Assembly (NCBI GenBank): GCA_021325635.1
Contig: JAJPGV010000018.1
Location: 30,412-94,411 of the forward strand
Direction: 5' to 3'
Length of the DNA: 64,000 nucleotides
DNA from: Chloroflexota bacterium
GTDB lineage: Bacteria > Chloroflexota > JAJPGV01
Shown: positions 60,115-64,000 of the stretch, piece after piece
Position numbering within the stretch: position 1 is the stretch's first letter
Layout of the letters: every line of letters begins with the position of its first letter
Notes under the pieces: generated by a model
Databases searched by the model: none
Told to the model about the DNA's origin: nothing
The model's input: the letters and a program-made list of their open reading frames with translations, nothing else
Translations under genes and position numbers: made by a program

Positions 60115-61059
60115 ATGCGCATGGACATCCTCGATCAGGCATTGGAGCTTCGCGCCAGCCGTCAGCCGTTTGCGCTGGCCACTGTCGTGGCGGTGCAGCC
60201 GCCCACGTCGGCTACACCCGGCGCGCGAGCCATCATCCGGCCCGACGGCAGCATCACCGGTTGGATAGGCGGAGGCTGCGCCCAGGAGACGGTGGTGAGC
60301 CAGGCCATGAAGGCACTGGAAGATGAATCGCCGCGTCTGGTGGTGCTCAGCCCGGAGCCGTCCGCGGCTCCATCGAGGCCCAGCGTGGTGGAGGTGCCGA
60401 TGATGTGCGCCAGTCAGGGTGAGCTGCAGGTCTACCTGGAGCCGTTCCTGCCGAAAGTCGAGCTGGCGGTGGTCGGTGTCTCGCCGGTGGCCGTCACACT
60501 CGCTCAGCTTGGTACGCTGCTCGGCTTTGGCGTCCGCGTGTGCGACCCTCAGGCGCGAGCCGAGGAGTTCCCAACGGCGGACGAGCTGCATGGAGACCTG
60601 GCCAGCTTCGGCGCCAGTTTGAGTGAGCGCAGCCTGGTCGTGGTGGCCACGATCGGTCAGTACGACGAGGACGCGGTGGCGGCGGCGCTCGAGAGTCATG
60701 CCGCCTACGTGGGCTTGGTCGCCAGCCAGCGGCGGCTCGCCGCGGTGCTGGACGTCCTGGGCAGTCGCGGACTGAGCGCCGAGGGGCTGGCTCGCATCCG
60801 GCGCCCAGCCGGTCTCCCAGCCAAGACGGTGCTTCCGTCGGAGATCGCCTTCAGCGTGATGGCAGAGCTGCTGGAGGTGCGGCGGGAGCACCGCGGCCTG
60901 GCTTCGGAGACAGCTGCCGCGCCCGAGGTTGCCGAGGCAGTTGATCCCATATGCGGCATGACGGTGTCGGTTGCCGGGGCGCGCTACACCAGCCAGCGTG
61001 AGGGCAGGACGTACTACTTCTGCTGCGCCGGCTGCAAGTCCAAGTTCGAGTCAGCGTGA
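60115..61059 (+). CDS. XdhC/CoxI-family maturation protein fused to a YHS domain
   Basis: A 314-residue protein. The N-terminal part has RPDGSITGWIGGGCAQE, the XdhC/CoxI signature; the central Rossmann-like domain (about 115-235) has VGVSPVAVTLAQL and YVGLVASQRR. The last 40 residues form a YHS domain, DPICGMTV to YYFCCAGCKSKFES, with four cysteines that probably bind a metal. XdhC-type proteins carry and sulfurate the molybdenum cofactor for this enzyme class. ATG 60115 lies six bases after coxG. The stop overlaps the GTG start of a second XdhC-like gene. Confidence 0.9.
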   Translation: MRMDILDQALELRASRQPFALATVVAVQPPTSATPGARAIIRPDGSITGWIGGGCAQETVVSQAMKALEDESPRLVVLSPEPSAAPSRPSVVEVPMMCASQGELQVYLEPFLPKVELAVVGVSPVAVTLAQLGTLLGFGVRVCDPQARAEEFPTADELHGDLASFGASLSERSLVVVATIGQYDEDAVAAALESHAAYVGLVASQRRLAAVLDVLGSRGLSAEGLARIRRPAGLPAKTVLPSEIAFSVMAELLEVRREHRGLASETAAAPEVAEAVDPICGMTVSVAGARYTSQREGRTYYFCCAGCKSKFESA

Positions 61060-62099
61060 AGGACGTCCGGGAGCACCTCGAGCGCTGGCAAGCGGAGGGC
61101 AAGCGTTTCACGCTGGCCACCGTCGTCCGCGTCGAGCGGGCTGCTCCGCGTCCGCCGGGCACCGCGATGGCCATCTGCGAGGACGGCCGGATCGCCGGCT
61201 CCGTCACCGGCGGCTGCATCGAGAGCGCGGTCTACGAGGAGGCGCGCAGTGTCCTGGAGAGCGGCGTCCCCAAGCTGGTGACCTTCGGCATCCCGGACGA
61301 GCAGGGCTTCGCCGTGGGGCTGAGCTGCGGCGGTACAGTGCACGTCTTCCTGGATCGCCCGGTGGTGTCGGAGACGCTGCTGCGTGCCCTTGCCGATGGG
61401 TCGCCCCTGGCGCTCACCGTGGTCATTGCTGGCGAGCGGATTGGAGCCAGGATGGCCGTGCTGGAAGACGGTTGTGTGGGTTCGCTCGGCGACCTGGTGC
61501 TGGATCAAACGGTCGCCGGCGAGGCTCGGCTGATGCTGGCCCGGCGGCAGACCGGCGTCCGTTCGCTGGCGGACGAGGAGGTGTTCATCCAGGCCATCGC
61601 GCCGCGGCCGCTCATGTTCGTGTTTGGCGCCGTCGATTTCGGTGCCGCACTGTGCGGCGTAGGGAAGCTTCTCGGCTACCACGTCATCGTGTCCGATCCG
61701 CGAGCCGCGTTTGCCACCAGGGAGCGCTTCCCGGAGGCGGACGAGGTCGTGGTGAGCTGGCCGGACGATGTGCTGGCGCGATCGAAGATCGACGCCAGCA
61801 CGGCCATCTGCGTGCTGTCGCACGATCCCAAGCTGGATATTCCGGCTTTGAAGCAGGCGCTGAGCAGCGATGCCGGCTACATTGGGGCGATGGGCAGCCG
61901 CCGCACCAACGAGACCCGGATGCGTCGTCTGGCCGAGGAGGGCTGCGCTCCCGATCAGCTCGCCCGGATACATGCTCCGATCGGGCTGGACCTTGGCGGG
62001 CGGGAGCCGGATGAAGTGGCGGTGGCCATCGCCGCCGAGATCATCGCGGCGCGCCACCGGGCCACCACAGCGTCACCAGCGGCAGCATCGGCAGGCTGA
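61056..62099 (+). CDS. XdhC/CoxF-family molybdenum-hydroxylase maturation protein
   Basis: A 347-residue protein with AICEDGRIAGSVTGGCIE, GLSCGGTVHVFLD, a Rossmann-type segment from about 183 (RPLMFVFGAVDFGAALC) and YIGAMGSRRTN, all typical of full-length XdhC/CoxF proteins. It should help to insert the sulfurated molybdenum cofactor in CoxL. GTG 61056 overlaps the stop of the preceding gene. Its 3' end overlaps the convergent methyltransferase gene by 59 bases. Confidence 0.93.
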   Translation: MKDVREHLERWQAEGKRFTLATVVRVERAAPRPPGTAMAICEDGRIAGSVTGGCIESAVYEEARSVLESGVPKLVTFGIPDEQGFAVGLSCGGTVHVFLDRPVVSETLLRALADGSPLALTVVIAGERIGARMAVLEDGCVGSLGDLVLDQTVAGEARLMLARRQTGVRSLADEEVFIQAIAPRPLMFVFGAVDFGAALCGVGKLLGYHVIVSDPRAAFATRERFPEADEVVVSWPDDVLARSKIDASTAICVLSHDPKLDIPALKQALSSDAGYIGAMGSRRTNETRMRRLAEEGCAPDQLARIHAPIGLDLGGREPDEVAVAIAAEIIAARHRATTASPAAASAG

Positions 62100-62865
62100 A
62101 CAGTCCGTCGCGCTCCAGCAGCATGGGGCGCAGTGCCTCTGTCACTTCGGCTTCGCGCTCGCGCGGAAGGCACAGCCGCCGGCGTGTCTCCGCTGAGAGC
62201 GTTTCCAGCGTGGTGAAGCCCGCCTCCCAGGTGAGCGTCCTGCCCTCGCACTCCTCCCGCTGAGGTTCTACGCCCGTTTCCCGAATGACCGACATGGCGT
62301 CATCGGCGGTCGGGGTGCTGGGCCGGACGAGCCCGTGGAGGCGCAGCCACAACGCATTCAGCCGGCTCATGGGATGCACGTTGGTCAGCTCCATCACCAC
62401 GCGCCGCCGGGCGTGTGCCGTGAGGGCCTGCACGAAGGAGGCCAGGTCCGCTGCGTTGTAGGCCACGTGGTGGCAGACGATGACGTCGGCGATTGGCGTC
62501 TGTCCGGCCACGTCGGGCCAGCGTCCCTGAACCGTCTCCACGTCCACGCCCGCGTTCCTGCTGGCTCGAGCAAAGGCCGAGAGCATGTCGGCCGACGAGT
62601 CCACGCCGATCAGCTTGCCGGCGTGAGCCGCGAGGGGCAGGGAAGCCGCCCCACCGCCGCAGCCAACGTCCAGCACGGTGCCGCCCTCGGGCAGCGCTTC
62701 CAGCGCCCGGCGCTGGGAGGGGGTCTGCTCGTGCTGCGCAGCCTCGGCGCGAGCCACGAACAGCCGTGGGTCGTATCCCCAGGGCGACCCCGGCGCCCCG
62801 TCGAGGATGTGCTGAGGGATCGCCCAGGCTTGCAGTGCTTCGGTCCAATGGCCAGCTGAGCTCAT
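62041..62865 (-). CDS. class I SAM-dependent methyltransferase
   Basis: A 274-residue methyltransferase. The SAM-binding motif VLDVGCGGGAASLPLA is at about residues 64-79, followed by LIGVDSSADML and DVIVCHHVAYN. Nothing in the sequence identifies the acceptor. It shares 59 bases with the convergent XdhC-like gene and is divergent from the small ORF/isocitrate-lyase operon. ATG 62865 is the first start in frame. Confidence 0.9.
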   Translation of the reverse strand: MSSAGHWTEALQAWAIPQHILDGAPGSPWGYDPRLFVARAEAAQHEQTPSQRRALEALPEGGTVLDVGCGGGAASLPLAAHAGKLIGVDSSADMLSAFARASRNAGVDVETVQGRWPDVAGQTPIADVIVCHHVAYNAADLASFVQALTAHARRRVVMELTNVHPMSRLNALWLRLHGLVRPSTPTADDAMSVIRETGVEPQREECEGRTLTWEAGFTTLETLSAETRRRLCLPREREAEVTEALRPMLLERDGLFSLPMLPLVTLWWPGGAPR

Positions 62866-62936
62866 GGAGTAATTGTCGCCGGTTTGCTCCGAAATGTCAT
62901 TTAGAAAAACAAATCGTAATTATCGGAATATTGCAC

Positions 62937-62965
62937 TTGACTCAACGATTGGGCGCGCGTAGAGT
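62937..62965 (+). promoter_or_regulatory. putative promoter of the lyase operon
   Basis: TTGACT (62937-62942) and TAGAGT (62960-62965) are separated by 17 bases. They lie just after an unusually AT-rich stretch (about 62890-62935) and would give a leader of about 70 bases before ATG 63043. Five of six and four of six bases fit the consensus. Confidence 0.5.
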
Positions 62966-63042
62966 AGGCCGAAACAGAGCGGAGCCGACGTTGCGCTGAC
63001 GCGCGACGGGTCTCACGCCAACGAACCCACTGGAGGAAGCTC

Positions 63043-63201
63043 ATGGGCAAGACCTTAGATCAACGCACCCTGGAACAGGGCGATCGAGCTGGAACGACCT
63101 CCGAGCGGCGCATCGAGCCGGTGGTGCCGCCATGGCCCTGGGAGGCGGACGACTGCACCTGTTTCGACGGCGCATGCATGCGCGACCACGAGAACGAATG
63201 A
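63043..63201 (+). CDS. short Cys-rich acidic polypeptide, coupled to the lyase gene
   Basis: A 52-residue reading frame from ATG 63043, with a strong GGAGGAAGC site and a stop that overlaps the next ATG by four bases. The C-terminal part is WPWEADDCTCFDGACMRD, giving C-x-C-x4-C in an acidic context. I know no family for it. The signals argue that it is translated, either as a small metal- or partner-binding protein or as a leader controlling the lyase gene. Confidence 0.6.
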   Translation: MGKTLDQRTLEQGDRAGTTSERRIEPVVPPWPWEADDCTCFDGACMRDHENE

Positions 63202-64000
63202 GCACGGCAACGGCACCGAACGGAGCCAGGGATGGCGCCCAGGTGGACCTGGAGCTGGTCGCCAGCCCGCTCCTGCCGGAGGGCTATTTCGTGCCCGCCA
63301 GCCGGCAGCAGCATCCGAGCTCGCGCATGCGCGAGCTGCTCCGGACCGAGCCCTTCCTGTTTGGTCCGGGGGTCTACGACTGCACCGGCGCGCAGCAGGT
63401 GATGTACCACGGCTTCAAGGCGGTGTACTTCAGCGGCTACTCCTTCGCCATGGGGCACCTGGGCACGACCGACATGGACGTCTACTCCAGCACGGAGATC
63501 GCCGATGCCGCCCGCCGCTGCGTGAGCGCGCTGCGCAAGTTCCAGCTCACGATGGCCGTCGGCGATCCTGACAAGGGCGTTGCTCCGCGGCATCTGCACA
63601 TCCCGCCGGTCGTAGTGGACATGGATGGCGGCTACGGCAACGTCTTCAACGTGCAGCGCACGACCGAGCTGTATGTCACCGCGGGCGTGGCCGGGGCGCA
63701 CGTCGAGGACCAGGTGCTGCCGAAACGCTGCGGCCACATCGGCGGCAAGGCGCTGACCCCGACCGGCGAGATGCTGGGCAAGCTGCGTATGGCGCGCGCG
63801 GTGGCGGAGGATCTCGGGAATCCGGAGTTCGTGATCATCGCCCGGACCGACGGCGTGAGCGCCGTGGATGCTCCGGAGTCAGCGCGGGGCCTGGACCTGG
63901 CTGTCGAGCGCGCTTTGCGCTATCTCGACTCGGGCGTTCCCGACCTGGTGTGGTGCGAGTTCCCCACGGCCGACCGCGGGCCGGTTGAGCGCTTCAGTCT
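63198..64000 (+). CDS. isocitrate lyase / PEP mutase superfamily enzyme (3' end beyond window)
   Basis: The first 267 residues of a longer protein. It has FGPGVYDCTGAQ near the start, VVVDMDGGYGN with the metal-binding Asp residues, and KRCGHIGGKALTPTGEM, which corresponds to the KKCGH catalytic loop of isocitrate lyase. VIIARTDGVS follows. The KRCGH loop favours an isocitrate or 2-methylisocitrate lyase-like reaction over PEP mutase. The downstream part, needed for exact assignment, is outside the window. It begins at ATG 63198 inside the stop of the small Cys-rich ORF. Confidence 0.85.
   Translation, partial: MSTATAPNGARDGAQVDLELVASPLLPEGYFVPASRQQHPSSRMRELLRTEPFLFGPGVYDCTGAQQVMYHGFKAVYFSGYSFAMGHLGTTDMDVYSSTEIADAARRCVSALRKFQLTMAVGDPDKGVAPRHLHIPPVVVDMDGGYGNVFNVQRTTELYVTAGVAGAHVEDQVLPKRCGHIGGKALTPTGEMLGKLRMARAVAEDLGNPEFVIIARTDGVSAVDAPESARGLDLAVERALRYLDSGVPDLVWCEFPTADRGPVERFS

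Overview
The window is high-GC bacterial DNA with densely packed genes and no rRNA, tRNA, insertion sequence or CRISPR array that I can see. The most likely source is an uncultured Chloroflexota-like bacterium. The lineage is an inference from several traits: lipoprotein binding proteins with Ala/Pro/Ser-rich linkers after the lipobox cysteine, a form I CO dehydrogenase operon (coxMSL), the succinylase branch of diaminopimelate synthesis, a NEW3-domain protein followed by an ABC-2 exporter, and heptanucleotide repeat arrays. No phylogenetic marker was tested.

Left part (1-24.6 kb): a catabolic and uptake region. A minus-strand operon (3710 to 1) holds a bicupin, a CDC48/VCP-type double AAA+ ATPase and a second cupin cut by the window edge. 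An orphan NMT1/SsuA-like lipoprotein, a small membrane protein, cytidine deaminase, a Rieske oxygenase, a VapBC-like toxin-antitoxin pair, a VOC-Rieske fusion and a two-VOC protein follow. Two modules then combine a ferric-ion-type binding protein and a fused two-domain permease with a bicupin-family protein. In the first module (10.9-16.3 kb) the cupin gene is duplicated inside one reading frame to give four cupin domains. In the second (18.5-23.8 kb) it is a normal bicupin beside an amidohydrolase. A broken toxin-antitoxin locus ends this part.

Middle part (24.7-40.6 kb): an orphan xanthine-dehydrogenase-type large subunit with a dehydrogenase homologue that has lost its catalytic triad; then an operon with a binding-protein-fold enzyme, a phthalate-dioxygenase-like Rieske protein, an HbpS/GlcG protein and a triple RidA fusion; a third binding protein and fused permease; a 4,5-dihydroxyphthalate-decarboxylase-like protein; and an aldolase/short-chain dehydrogenase fusion with a cyclodeaminase. 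None of the three importer sets has an ATPase in the window.

Right part (40.6-64 kb): core metabolism and energy genes. miaA and hflX converge, followed by a nucleotidyl-cyclase-like protein and dapE, dapC, dapD and dapF. The dap cluster is interrupted by two 7-bp-periodic repeat arrays, one of which runs into the 3' end of dapF. Next come a DUF929-like thiol protein with a membrane partner, a NEW3/ABC-2 export trio, a histidine kinase and response regulator, and coxM-coxS-coxL-coxG with two XdhC/CoxF-type maturation genes. A methyltransferase and an isocitrate-lyase-superfamily gene, preceded by a tiny Cys-rich reading frame, close the window.

Taken together, the window suggests an aerobe that scavenges organic acids or aromatic compounds with Rieske, cupin and VOC enzymes and can supplement its energy supply by oxidising CO. 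Substrates cannot be assigned from sequence alone.
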